From Meconema thalassinum (Eukaryota; Arthropoda; Insecta; Orthoptera; Tettigoniidae), in assembly GCA_946902985.2 (NCBI GenBank), contig OX336389.2, positions 1,009,639,441 to 1,009,703,440 on the forward strand: a DNA stretch of 64,000 nt. The letters are read 5' to 3'. The notes below the pieces were generated by a model that was given only the letters and a program-made list of their open reading frames with translations, was not told where the DNA came from and did no database searches. This document shows, one piece after another, positions 10,749-21,499 of this stretch. The position numbers were made by a program, and so were the translations under genes. The stretch's first letter is position 1; each line of letters starts with the position of its first letter.

Positions 10749-12236
10749 CAGGGTGATTTTTCTACCGTCTACAAACTCTAGGGATTCATCGCGGAGAGGA
10801 TACGGAACAAAAATGGTCTAATGAACGTATATCCGGAAATGCATGGTGTCCATGCTACAGGGTGGCACTGTTCCTCATCTCATACGTCATGCCCTAGCGC
10901 CCTTTCCTGCCACAGTCATTGTTATCGTTGTGTACGAATCATTTCTCGTGCTGGCTCACCTGGTAGTGAATGTGTTACAGCGTTGTACACAATGGTTCCG
11001 TATTCGACTCGAGAGCTTGCCGACATGGTGTTTACTTACGACAAGGCAAATGGCAACGGGCAACCTGGTTGTACCGGGAGACCTATCTCTGCCGACAACC
11101 ACAGCATTCAGTGTTTGCAACAGTGTTTCACCGTTTGAGAGAAGGTCGTTTAAGGAAGCAGGAAATCGAGAAGGACATACCCGCCCTGTTCGGCCACCAG
11201 ACGTGGAGGAAAATGTGATATACACCGCGGAATACGACCGCTGTGTCAGTACCAGGCAGTTGGACCACCAGTACAAGGTATGCCAGACGACCGTGTGGAA
11301 AATTCTCCATGACAAGTGTTACTGACTGCCCTTATCACTTACAGCGTGTGCCGGGCTTACCATGCGACAGGCTTTCCACGTCGGGAGCGGTTTTGTCACT
11401 GGTTTATTCACCAGGCAACCACGATTCCGGGATTTGTGGCATACATCCTATTCACAGATGAGGCCACCTTTACGTGGTTTGGTATCTTCAACTTTCAGAA
11501 CAGTCATCTGTGGAATTGTATGTAGAATCCCAATTGATTGGTGCCAGCGAATCATCAGCAACGGTTCAGCCGGAACATGTCGGCCTGAATAATTGGCGAC
11601 CGTGTTCTGGGACGTCTTCCCTCCACGTCACCTAACAGACCGGAATTATCGGCGTTTCTTGTGGGTGACATTGGCTCCCCTGCTCGAAGACGTACCATAG
11701 ATGATTCTCAGGGTTATATGGCTGCTTCATGATGGTGCTCCAGCCCACTTCACCGTTAAAGTCCGGACGCATCTCAATCGTGTCTTCCGTGGTCGATGGA
11801 TTGGACGAGGAGGTCCAGTTGCATGGCCTGCTCGTTCACCAGATCTCAATCCGTGCGATTTCTGGTATGGGGCCATCTCAAAAGTATCGTGTAAGCAGAG
11901 CCCAATTCCAGATGTGGACACACTGGAGTAGCGTATTCATGCTGCCTTTGACATTGTTCGGATGCAGCCTGGCCGATGTGAACGTGAGAAAGTATATGCT
12001 ACGGCGGGTACACGCATGCGTGGAGGCACATGAAAACCATTTCCAACCCATACTGTAACTGTGGCTGCATGGTACAGCGCGTATTAGACCGCCGTCTCTG
12101 TAACAAAGGATGATCAAATAAATGGTCCCTAACAAACAAACCATGCATTTCCGGACATACATTCATCAGACATTTTCTGTTCCGTATCCCCTCCTCGATA
12201 AATCCCTAGTTTGTACACGGTGGAAAGAATCACCCT
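10749..12236 (+). mobile_element. Mariner-type transposon with long TIRs (D-D41-D spacing), degraded
   Basis: The left end starts CAGGGTGATTTTTCTACC after TA. The right end is its imperfect complement, and similarity continues for roughly 100 bp on each side. The right terminal bases and TA look eroded. Plus-strand fragments give LFTDEATFTW (first Asp), LHDGAPAHF (second Asp), then WIGRGGPVAWPARSPD and LNPCDFW (third Asp). The second and third Asp are separated by 41 residues, a spacing known for one branch of the Tc1/mariner superfamily. Frames at 10843-11325, 11316-11525 and 11701-11931 are all out of phase or stopped, so it is dead. Confidence 0.85.
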
Positions 12237-12312
12237 CAGTGAAGATGGGTATACATATTTTATAAATATAAGCTGAAATGCGAAAATATAGAGATCTTTA
12301 CTTGGCCTATAT

Positions 12313-12529
12313 AGGTCGAAGGTTTAAATGCTAATTTCTGTTTATTTCCCCAACCCAAAACCCCTATTCCTCAGGCTTTTCCCGTAAGCTTGCTAGAGGA
12401 GTATTTAGTGACGTAGTCGATGACATCAACGCCGCCATTTTGATTTTAGGGGAATCTTATAGGACAAGTATTGCGATCTATACTACTCCCGAACTTTCAA
12501 GTTAGTTTACTGTTCGCTCATATTGTGTA
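12313..12529. repeat. Spacer repeat between satellite blocks, copy A
   Basis: Contains GGCTTTTCCCGTAAGCTTGC, TAGAGGAGTATTTAGTGACG and ACTTTCAAGTTAGTTTACTG. Nearly the same sequence recurs at 12,693-12,925. The compound period, spacer plus satellite units, is about 380 bp. Confidence 0.75.
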
Positions 12530-12692
12530 AAGATGGGTATACATATTTTATAAATATAACCTGAACTGCGAAAATAACGATGTGTATCGAGATCTTTACT
12601 TGACCTATATAGCTCAAGTAAAGATGGGGATACGTATTTTATAAATATAAGCTGAAATGCGAAAATGTCGAAGTGTATCGCGATACACATCT

Positions 12693-12925
12693 CGTTCCGA
12701 AGGTTTCCTGTAAATGCTAATTTGTTGATTTCCCCCACCCAAACCCCCATATTCCCCAGGCTTTTCCCGCAAGCTTGCTAGAGGAGTATTTAGTCACGTC
12801 GTCGATGACGTCATCAACGTCGCCAATTTTTTTTTCCCCCCAGCGGAATCTTCTACGGAAATGCATCGCGATCTATACTACTCTCGAACTTTCAAGTTTA
12901 CTGTTTGCAGCTGTTCGCACACATT
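12693..12925. repeat. Spacer repeat between satellite blocks, copy B
   Basis: Second copy of 12,313-12,529, with small insertions (for example GTCGTCGATGACGTCATC in place of GTAGTCGATGACATC). Confidence 0.75.
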
Positions 12926-12961
12926 GTATTGTCAGTGCAAGTGAGAGGTTTGAAGAATATA

Positions 12962-14426
12962 CACACATCAAAAAAAGTTTTGCATCACCTCGGTTCCCAG
13001 ATCTCCGGCATATAGACGTTGACTGTGTATATTGTATCAAAGATACAGTCCCTTTGACTGTTCATAGATGTCACTCAAACTGCTCAAAGATGTAAACAAC
13101 CATGCATGAGCAGGGCCTATTAGACGGAGGGGGTACGACAGCCGATCAGTTCCAGTCATTCCACCAGGACGAAGGTACGCTGCTCATGTTGTCTGTAGTT
13201 CTACCATGCCTAGAAGGTCAATACCGCAGTTCGATCGCGTCCGCATTGTCACTTTGTGTCAAGAAGGGCTCTCAACAAGGGAAGTTTCCAGGCGTCTCAG
13301 AGTGAACCAAAGCGATGTTGTTCGGACATGGAGGAGGTACAGAGATACAGGAACTGTCGATGACAGGCCTCGCTCAGGCCGCCCAAGGGCTACTACTGTA
13401 GTGGATGACCGCTACTTACGGATTGCCGCTCGGAGGAACCCTGACAGCAATGCCACCATGTTGAATAATGCGTTTCGTTCAGCCACAGGACGTCGTGTTT
13501 CAACTCAAACTGTGCGCAATAGGCTGCATGATGCGCAACTTCACTCCCGACGTCCATGGCGAGGTCCAGCTTTGCAACCCCGACACCATGCAGCGCGGTA
13601 CAGATGGGCCCAACAACATGCTGAATGGACCCCACAGAATTGGCATCACGTTCTCTTCACCGATGAGTGTCGCATATGCCTTCAACCAGACAATCGTCGG
13701 AGACGTGTTTGGAGGCACCCTGGTCAGGCTGAACGTCTTAGACACACTGTCCAGCGAGTGCAGCAAGGTGGTGGTTCCCTGATGTTTTGGGGTGGCATTA
13801 TGTGGGACCGACGTACGCCACTGGTGGTCATGGAAGGCTCCGAAACGGCTTTACGATACCTGAATGACATCCTCCGACCCATAGTGCACCCATATCGGCA
13901 GAATATTGGAGAGGCATTTGTCTTCATGGACGACAATTCTCGACCTCATCGTGCACATCTTGTGAATGCGTTCCTTCAAGATAACGACATCGCTCGACTA
14001 CAGTGGCCAGCATGTTCGCCAGACATGAACCCTATCGAACATGCCTGGGATATGTTGAAAAGGGCTGTTTATGGACCTCTTGACCCACCAACCACTCTGA
14101 GAGATTTACGCCGAATTGTCGTTGAGGAGTGGGACAATTTGGACCAACAGTGTCTTGATGAACTTGTGGATAGTATGCCACGACGAATACAGGCATGCAT
14201 CAATGCAAGAGGACGTGCTACTGGGTATTAGAGGTAGTGGTGTGTACTGCTATCTGGACCACAAATGCTGAAAGTCTAGCTGTATGATGGTACAACATGC
14301 AATGTGTGGGTCTCATGAGCAATAAAACGAGCTGAAATGTTGTTTGTGTTGATCTCTATTCCCTTTGTATTTAAAGGTTCCGGAACTCTTGGAACCGAGG
14401 TGATGCAAAAATTTTTTTGATGTGTG
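12962..14426 (+). mobile_element. Complete Tc1-like transposon with TA target duplication
   Basis: Inverted ends of about 37 bp, CACACATCAAAAAAAG then TTTTGCATCACCTCGGTTCC, match on both sides with one or two mismatches. TA dinucleotides flank it at 12960-12961 and 14427-14428. The 1,465-bp length and the single uninterrupted transposase gene fit an autonomous Tc1 element. It sits between the satellite spacer and a hAT BED-finger fragment. Confidence 0.95.
13206..14231 (+). CDS. Tc1-like transposase, intact, 341 aa
   Basis: Cut-and-paste transposase of the Tc1 branch of the IS630-Tc1-mariner superfamily; it would bind the TIRs and integrate at TA. Residues 1-110 carry paired helix-turn-helix sequence (LSTREVSRRLRVNQSDVVRT) with the linker SGRPRAT at about 57-63. 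The catalytic triad is visible: the first Asp in VLFTDECRICL, the second in FMDDNSRPHRA, and Glu in SPDMNPIEHAWD, with 34 residues between the second Asp and the Glu (DD34E). Length matches the family (about 340). The ATG at 13206 follows ACC and precedes a basic MPRRS start typical of the family. No stop or frameshift is present. A nuclear localisation signal was not defined. Confidence 0.95.
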   Translation: MPRRSIPQFDRVRIVTLCQEGLSTREVSRRLRVNQSDVVRTWRRYRDTGTVDDRPRSGRPRATTVVDDRYLRIAARRNPDSNATMLNNAFRSATGRRVSTQTVRNRLHDAQLHSRRPWRGPALQPRHHAARYRWAQQHAEWTPQNWHHVLFTDECRICLQPDNRRRRVWRHPGQAERLRHTVQRVQQGGGSLMFWGGIMWDRRTPLVVMEGSETALRYLNDILRPIVHPYRQNIGEAFVFMDDNSRPHRAHLVNAFLQDNDIARLQWPACSPDMNPIEHAWDMLKRAVYGPLDPPTTLRDLRRIVVEEWDNLDQQCLDELVDSMPRRIQACINARGRATGY

Positions 14427-14460
14427 TAATTAATTCTGTGATTTTTATAAGTGATAAATT

Positions 14461-14655
14461 ATGGCTTCTACGTGTAACGGCAAGAAAAGATAGGTTTCAG
14501 ACGAAGGGAGATCATTTCAAATAAAGTGGGCAAACCAGTACTTTTTACTGAAGTAAACAAGAAAGCAGTGTGTTTAATTTGCAGTGAAACAGTTTCAGCG
14601 TTTAAGGCTATAACATAAAGCGACATTACGACACCAAACATGCGCCTTCATATCG
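14461..14655 (+). pseudogene. hAT-type BED zinc finger fragment
   Basis: Starting at an ATG near 14461, shifting plus frames read SDEGRSFQIKWANQYF, then VNKKAVCLICSETVS, then IKRHYDTKHA. That is the BED finger pattern (C-x2-C ... H-x4-H) seen at the N-terminus of GTF2IRD2/ZBED-like hAT proteins. At least two frame changes are needed. The rest of the gene is missing downstream. Confidence 0.65.
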
Positions 14656-15090
14656 ATGGTAGGCAATGAAAACCTCCTACTCCATTTTGTTAAATTTTAC
14701 GGGAGAAGCAAAAATATCTTAAAAAAGAATGTATGAAGTGGTACAGTTATGGTTGCTACATGTGCTACTACATAGTACAAGCCTAGTTATTGGTAGATTA
14801 TAGACATCCATGCACTTTCAAATTTCTCTTTGATAAAGGAGTTCCGAGGTTTTAACTGTGAAATTCTGGATTAAAACTGGAGATACGAGGTGTATACAGT
14901 GACACAAAAAGTGAAGTTAATTTTAATTATTTTAATAATATAATAACTGAACACTTTTTGATTGGTTAGTGAAGACAAAATAACACATTTCGGAATGGAT
15001 TGAGATAAAATAATTCCTACAGTTACATTAGAAAACACTGTTACATAAGTTCTATGTTCATACACCTGGCAAGAGATCAGCTTGTCATTT
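14656..15090. other. AT-rich non-coding stretch
   Basis: No supported gene. It separates the BED fragment from the start of the next relic. Confidence 0.3.
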
Positions 15091-15094
15091 AACT

Positions 15095-16650
15095 TCAACT
15101 GTTGCAAACTGGCAAATTATCATAAAAAGAATGATAATCCCTTGGAATAACTTCTTTCAGCTGCTGCAAATGAGCATACGTTTCTGAATTTTGATCTTCG
15201 GTGGAGAACTGTACAGAGCAGGAACTTCAAATGAGTTGTCAATATTAGACACTCTTCTTGGAAGTGTCTGCCAGTCGTCACTACATTTCAATTTGTACTG
15301 AATTCCGCCTGAGGGATCATGCTTCAAACATTGGATATCAGTCACAGTAGGGTCTGCAGTTCGTGACCCAGGCCGAATATAATGTCATTTTGTGAAAAGC
15401 CTTGAAAAATGTATGGTCCAAGTGTTTCACGGCATAGGGTTTGGGATTTTGCCCTGCAGTAGCACATACTTCAACATATCCAGCAAGAGTGTACCTATAT
15501 ATCTGTGTTTCTCAATCGCCTTTCTATTACGGCATGCATGGAGTCACACTCCATTTGAGTGTGACCTTTTTCTAAAAACTTCTGGGTAATAGTCATGTCC
15601 TTCTGTTTTGCCAAATGAGTGAGTGCATTAATCATGATTGAATTGCGATTTTGAAAGGTGCATCCATCGCTATAGAATACAATTTCTGAATCATCTTGGA
15701 TGTAGGTTTGAATAAAATACACGACTATGCTGGCGAACTCTGAAGCATTCATACCTCCTTCACACTCGTGCCACAGGGAGCAATAGTCATCATTTCTTTG
15801 AAGGTCGTAGATGGTAAAGTTGTGGACCTTTAATTACTTTAGTAGTATAATGCCGACGCCAGTAGTCCTGGATATAGCAAGACGGCTTTGAGACCCATGG
15901 CAAATACCCTAACTGACCCTGATTTATTAAGTTTTCTGGCATCTCTTGCCTCATTTTTTGGTCCAAGTGCAACAAATATTCACTCTCTGAAGATTGCCTG
16001 CCTCATATGAACAGATATCACACTGATCTTTTTTGGTGAAAACAAATGAAATTCCTTTCAGAAAATTCTTCACAATACTGTTTATAAGCAGCGGGACTGA
16101 GATATTCGTAGTTACAAAATTTCTTATATTCCCTACGTAGTTCTGCTTTGTTTTGCCAATTTGGTTCCAGATACAATTTCTGGGAAGAACTGCGACAATA
16201 ATGCGATTCAAGTTTCGGTATGTGGGTTAGAAACAGAGATACTGATTTACTTCCTCCTGAAACCTTCTTTGAGGAGTCATCATCTTTCAGCTTCTGTTTG
16301 TTTCCTTCTGAACCCAGCTTGTGACACTCCATTCTCCTAAGCACAAGGTCTTAAGAAACATGGTCTTACAGATAGATAATCGTTTTCCTTCAATGACAAA
16401 ATTGTAACACAACGTGTTTGAGCGATGTGAATTGTCTGTCTGATTTCTTCGGCGTTTAACAGGAAGACTTTCTACATGCCATCTAATAAACGTTTTGCTG
16501 TTGCTCCATGACATTTCATTCCAGAAATTATAAAATATAAGTTCCCTCTGCTGTTCTGAAATCACACTGCAATTTCTTTGCTTATTTAGAGCAGCGTGTT
16601 TACATGTACACCGTGCTTTCATTATTCTTTTATTCCAGGGTACTATGGGT
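15095..16650 (-). pseudogene. Multicopy insect D-N-H-E protein, probable transposase-derived, frameshifted
   Basis: Successive minus frames form one degraded protein. The N-terminal part is PWNKRIMKARCTCKHAALN (16,622 region) and KRRRNQTDNSHRSNTLCYNF. Next come PKLESHYCRSSSQKLYLEP with YKQYCEEF (16,018-16,344) and FTKKDQCDICSYEAG (15,951-16,211). The end is IVFYSDGCTFQNRNSIMINA followed by KFLEKGHTQMECDSMHAVIE (15,495-15,752). The Asp, Asn, His and Glu in YSDxCxxQN and GHTxMExDxxHxxIE look like a catalytic set, and the Cys pairs look like zinc binding. A tail AHLQQLKEVIPRDYHSFYDN lies near 15,110-15,170. The family recurs in insect genomes without a firm name that I know. Several frameshifts make this copy non-functional. 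Confidence 0.7.
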
Positions 16651-16899
16651 CTCTTCCTTCCAAATTCGTATTTTCACATGCCTGAATAATCATGCTCCCT
16701 CATACTTTTCTCTTTATTTACTTAATGTTGCGACCGACACCTTCCTTTTTTATGTTTTATGGGGCAGTCTTCTTTACTTGTTATAGCACTAACCTGAAAT
16801 TATAAATAATTGACTTAATAATAATTTACTGAAATTTGTGAGATATTTTAATGATCTTCAAAATTAAGGGACCATTAATTTATTAGGTGTACTAAAATG

Positions 16900-17106
16900 T
16901 TGAATCACGCCATTTTTACCTTTGCTTGAGTAGATTTCCTTCCTTCATCATCATCACTCATATTGCTGCTACACTCATCTCTAACCAACTCTGGGGTATA
17001 AATATCACTGCAGCCGCTAGACAAATCTTAGTTTTCAGTATCTACGTCAACAGAACTCTTTGAAACTCCATTTTCTATTGTAATTGATGAATTAGTTCCC
17101 ATATCA
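16900..17106 (-). pseudogene. Possible N-terminal exon of the D-N-H-E gene
   Basis: A minus frame beginning MGTNSSITIENGVSKSSVD and continuing with SDIYTPELVRDECSSNMSDD (one stop inside) ends at CAAAGGTAAAAATGG, which looks like a 5' splice donor. Its acidic composition would suit the N-terminus of the downstream relic. No convincing acceptor was found, so the link is tentative. Confidence 0.3.
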
Positions 17107-17165
17107 TCTATAACAATAAAATAACAATTTTTCATAAATTAATTTTATTAATGCAGCCAATGGCC

Positions 17166-17378
17166 ATGTATTTTCAGGACGGGTCAGGGTATGGATTTTG
17201 GATGGAAATCGGCCGTAGACCTATTGAAAAGAACCGTCCCGGCAGTTGCCTGGTGGTGAAAATGGGAAACCACGAAAACCATTTTCAGGACGGCCGAGGT
17301 GGGATTGGAACCCACGCTCTCCCGATGCCACCAAGGCACGAGGTAGCGGGTTAGCGCTCTCGGCCATCGCGGACGGTA
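17166..17378 (-). mobile_element. SINE with a type II tRNA-like (Ser/Leu-like) head
   Basis: The minus strand from 17,378 reads GCGATGGCCGAGAGCGC, a long variable-arm-like segment, and B-box GGTTCCAATCCCACCTCGGC. The body continues to about 17,166. A short possible duplication TATTTTCA/TATTTTTCA flanks it but is weak. The distance between A and B boxes fits a tRNA with a long variable arm. Confidence 0.7.
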
Positions 17379-17791
17379 TTTTTCAAAAATTGCAAATAGC
17401 AAAATACAGCTCTAGTGACATTATTTTACCTTCATTTGTTAATCCAACAATCGGTGTATCACGGAAAAACACCTGAATTGAACACGTTTCTGGTAGTTTT
17501 TCATTATATTTCATTATATTCAGACATTGTAAACCTCGTAAGTACACTCATGAACACTGCCATGTGCAGTGAAAAACACGCAACTCCACATGCATTTAAA
17601 CGGTAGGGGAGGATTGATACACTTTTTTGAAAATGTAGTATAACTGCTACTTTACTGGCTTCAGATTTTCTCTTTTTTAGTTATAATTTCTCCTTATATT
17701 TAGGGATCAAGATGTTACAATTTCAGGAAGTTTACATCAACAGATTTTTCACAAAGTACAAACATGTCATCACCTACGAAGTGTATCAAAC

Positions 17792-19185
17792 TGTAACGTT
17801 ATTAGTTAGTGCCCCATGTTGGTAGCGACAAATGTAATGGTAATTAATTAGTGCCCCATGTTGGTAGCGACAAATGTAATCGTTTAGCTAGCCCACACTG
17901 TTGGGTGAGAAATGTAACTGTTTACCTTTGCCTAAGCTATGTTGTTTTAATGGGCGCCAAGACCTCAATGCAATGTTGAAATCTAAATTTGTATTTAACA
18001 ACGTCTAGCTCTGGCAGAACACATTCAAGACTCTATTCACTCAGATCGTGGTATGATTTGATCATTAACCCAACAAACAATTGTATCAGGAGAAGGAATT
18101 GGTCTATATCTAATGCTACCTACTGAAAGCAAAGATTGTATTGTAAAAGAAATGAATTTATTATATAAAACAAGTATAGCAAAATTAATAATAATAAGTT
18201 TAACATTTAAATTGGAGCGTTGTGATTTGAATATTACCGATAGAAAATTACGTGAAAACGGAGTCTGATAAATTGATTTTACTCTTATTTCCAAGCTATG
18301 AAGTTACTGAATTATGAAATATAAAACAAAGAAAAATGAGAGATTGCGTATTTCTGCGTCATTAGCGCTTACCCCTGGAAATTGCCAAAGCATTTCCCTC
18401 GTTCTTGATGATGCTGTGTGCTTCCCACAGTCTCCTGGACGTCGCCATCTTCTTCGTTATATGTTGATATTCTGGTAGATTAGATAACTCTATGGTCCGT
18501 ACATCGGACCCAAACTCTCGTAAAACCGCACTGGTTACGTTTTACAAAAGATCGTCGCTAACTCCACTGAACATCGGAGCGACACGCACTTGCGACCGTA
18601 CACTGCAAGTTCTACACAGATTGTTCTCGTCTCACGGCGCGTCGAACGATATATTCACCTGTCGGCTCCCCCACTCCGGAGCAGTCTCCTAGCTTACGCT
18701 GTCTCCGCTGATTGGCTGAGCACGCCGCCACTTCCCCTCCTCCGGTTCATTACACTCCGCGGGCGAGAGGGAGAAGTCGTTTTCCGTTTCAACAATTCGC
18801 CTCTTCTAGACCTTGCGACCCAAGATTGCGTCATGCTTCACGACAGGAATCAGCTTGTATTAGAATTCCCAGTGAGTCATGTCTCTCAAATACCCTAACT
18901 GACAAAACTCCGTAAAATTCCGTAATCACATAATTTTCTATGATATCGTCGTTCGTAATAATTTGCTTGTTAGCGTTTTCTAAGACATAGAAAACCTATC
19001 TGTATGCTTATAATTTTTATAAAATGCTCCGAAAATATCTAAATAATAATTATAATAAATTAATAATAATAATAAATTAACATGAAAAATTCTCTTGGCT
19101 GAACAATTTGCCGCGTAAATAAATATAGAATGGCTTCCTACTGACTTATGCCAGTTGCATAAAACCCCTCGAAAAACACGTTACA
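17792..19185 (-). repeat. Gypsy 3' LTR
   Basis: Identical in length to the other LTR (constant offset 7,714). Mismatches seen at 17,941 (G/A), 18,107 (T/C) and 18,929 (C/G). Two 42-bp-spaced copies of GCCCCATGTTGGTAGCGAC lie near its outer edge at 17,811 and 17,853. Confidence 0.97.
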
Positions 19186-20254
19186 TATTCGCCTCGGATC
19201 ATCGGATCATTTACCGTGACGACGGTCCATTATCCGATTATCCCAGACACGTTAATAAACCCCATCCAAAATACATATTACATAAATGAAATCACCCTAA
19301 ATTACAGATATATACACTCATAATTTTTCTTCACGCACTTTGCGTCAAAGTTCGTTGTCACTATGGATTGCACTTTGCAACCAGTCCAATGTTTTACATA
19401 TAGAAGTGTTCCACGGATATTTCCGCCTCTCAAATTTCTCTATGTTGGAGAAATAGACATAATTAATGTGTGAGCACTATGTATTTATGATGTCATATCA
19501 CACGCATTGAAGGTGTTCTGATATATTTATATCACCATAGAACTTCCTAATTTCACTGGAGGTCCCCTCCTTATGGTGACATTTAATTCCACATATCACT
19601 GAGCACACGATCACACTATTGTGGCAGCGCCTCGTGACCATAATACTTAATCTCTCTTTAAAGTAGATTAAATTAATATTGACTTCTGAAAAAAAAAACA
19701 GTAAATGCGCATTACATATAACACCAAATATTTCTGTGCCGTAATCGCCCTGTCTTGTTAAGTTCCCGTACACCATATTCTACGTAATACTAGTTCTCAA
19801 CACAGACCATTTCTCCTCACACAAATAATACCATTGTACAAATTATCTTAAATTACACACTTACAAATCTTACATGGCGAGGCCGTAAACAGAAATCACG
19901 TGTGCTGATATGTATGAGTTTCATGAAGGACTGTCTCGCATTCTGATGGCCCATCTTTTATCTCGTGGACGCCTTAAGCTAACAAGCCCTATTAAAGCGC
20001 TCCCCCATCTCTTGGAGATAAATGGGAACCCATCAGCGCTGCCAAAATGGCCTTGGTGCATCGAGACAATTTAGTGCTCAACAGCATCCGACAATCCCGT
20101 CATATTTCCCTGTACCTTAAAAACTCTCATTTACTTACATACTACCCCTCTGTGTGACTTCTGATACGCCTGCCTGGAAGACCAACTCCTCCCACGCACC
20201 AAATACCACACTTACTCATTTGATAGGCTGGCTCGCCAGCTAAACACACTCACT
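19186..20254 (-). other. Gypsy 3' untranslated region, no env
   Basis: About 1 kb between the integrase stop and the 3' LTR has no ORF above about 90 codons and no membrane-protein-like frame. The sequence next to the LTR (element sense ...CCGAGGCGAATA) is only weakly purine-rich, so the polypurine tract is not certain. Confidence 0.7.
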
Positions 20255-21487
20255 TTATGACACATATTTTCGTAGACTATGTATATTATACGTTCCGTAT
20301 AATCTGTTTCCCTCACTATTCTCCAGCACATATGCTGTTTTGCCAATACGTTTGGAAACTATAAATGGGCCCTCGTAGAGATAAAAGAACTTGGACATGA
20401 CTTTCTCTAGCTTATTTGACTGTTTCGGCACTCTAAGTAAGACTCTGTCTCCCGGCTCGAATAGGTCAAATTTAGTTTCTTTTTGTTGGCGAATTCTCTT
20501 TTGTGCTGACTTAGATAAATTCTGTTTCGCCAACTGGACAATGTAATCCATCCCCGGTTGCTTACCCTCATTTAATCCCAACACCCTCGCTAGTTCATTT
20601 TGTGGTCTTTTTCCGAAGTGAACTTCGTATGGCGTCAATTTCGTGCTCTCATGCTGGACAGAATTCAGCCAAGTCTCGACCTTGGGAAGATGTCCAACCC
20701 AGGCCGCATGCTTGTCATGCACTAGAGTCCGAAAAAGACGAGCCACTTCCCTTAATGGACGCTCTGCAGAATTACCCTGAGGGTACCTTACAGAGGAATG
20801 AACGTGTGTTATACCAGCTTCCTGCATACTGGTTCTCCATTTCTTTGCAGTAAACTGTGGTCCACTGTCAGATAGTATCCTGAGAGGAATGCCAAACTCA
20901 GGTATATACTTATTAATGATCAGACGGCTACACGCTAGTCCCGTGGCTTTCCTTAGCGGATATAGCTTGACATACTTACTAAAAGCGTCAATAACTATAA
21001 AAATGTACTCGTAGCCGTACTGTCCTTTAACGATCGGGCCAAATAAATCCACACACAGTAGTTCGCCGGGACTACTGGTGAGAACTGCAGATCTCTCCCC
21101 CACTAAATATTTAACTGGATATTTACTCCTTTGACAGGTGTCACACTTAGCTAAAATCCTCCTAACGTCCCTTCCCATTTTACTCCAAATGAAGTCACTA
21201 CCAATTTCATAGAAGACCTTGGCAGCACCAAAGTGTCCTAATTCCCTATGAATGAACCAAATTAGCTCCTCCCGCAAAGTGGCAGGAACACATATTGCCC
21301 ACCGATTATTCCTACATTTCCTTGCAAGAAGCCCATCCTGCATCTTGTACGTGAACCGTCCTACTTTCACATACTCTTCTTCACCTATTTCCAACCTAGC
21401 CAGTGGCTCCTTTAACTTAACGTCATCACGTTGCTCCACTAGCATATTACTCAGTGTCTGTAACGATGCCCTGTTGCTACTGTCCAC
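20255..21487 (-). CDS. pol: Gypsy pol, integrase part (same frame as pol after one TGA)
   Basis: Integrase that would insert element cDNA into the genome. In order: zinc-binding HHCC (HRELGHFGAAKVF ... CDTCQRSK), the first Asp in LLCVDLFGPI, the second in RILSDSGPQF, Glu in PQGNSAERPLRE, and a C-terminal GPF-type segment YEGPFIVSKRIGKTAYVL. The frame continues that of the upstream RT/RNase H segment and is cut from it only by TGA at 21,500-21,502. The listed beginning at GTG 21,487 is therefore arbitrary. All catalytic positions look intact. Ends with SLRKYVS and a normal stop. Confidence 0.92.
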   Translation of the reverse strand: MDSSNRASLQTLSNMLVEQRDDVKLKEPLARLEIGEEEYVKVGRFTYKMQDGLLARKCRNNRWAICVPATLREELIWFIHRELGHFGAAKVFYEIGSDFIWSKMGRDVRRILAKCDTCQRSKYPVKYLVGERSAVLTSSPGELLCVDLFGPIVKGQYGYEYIFIVIDAFSKYVKLYPLRKATGLACSRLIINKYIPEFGIPLRILSDSGPQFTAKKWRTSMQEAGITHVHSSVRYPQGNSAERPLREVARLFRTLVHDKHAAWVGHLPKVETWLNSVQHESTKLTPYEVHFGKRPQNELARVLGLNEGKQPGMDYIVQLAKQNLSKSAQKRIRQQKETKFDLFEPGDRVLLRVPKQSNKLEKVMSKFFYLYEGPFIVSKRIGKTAYVLENSEGNRLYGTYNIHSLRKYVS

Positions 21488-21499
21488 ACATGCACATAT

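Larger units (their letters stand above)
6976..12705. repeat. 91-bp satellite array with an orientation switch, split by three TEs
   Basis: Units are about 91 bp, for example between 8811 and 8902 and between 8997 and 9088. Each contains CTATATAG, a (G)AAGTAAAGA word, TTATATTTATGAAATATG and GGCATTTCAG. Units at 6990-7151 and 8583-8990 read in one direction. Units at 8997-9213, 10,603-10,748 and 12,237-12,705 read in the opposite direction. The switch falls at the palindrome CTATATAG at about 8990-8996. The array is interrupted by an RTE (7152-8582), a Tc1 (9214-10602) and a mariner (10749-12236). Confidence 0.85.

Noticed and set aside
6976..12705. CRISPR-like array
   Set aside because: The 91-bp units are contiguous, with no unique spacers, in a eukaryotic context.
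18037..18915. Frames shared between 18.0-18.9 and 25.75-26.6 kb
   Set aside because: They lie in the LTRs and are identical because the LTRs are; not genes.
19186..20254. Possible envelope gene of the gypsy element
   Set aside because: No frame long enough and no signal peptide or membrane segment.
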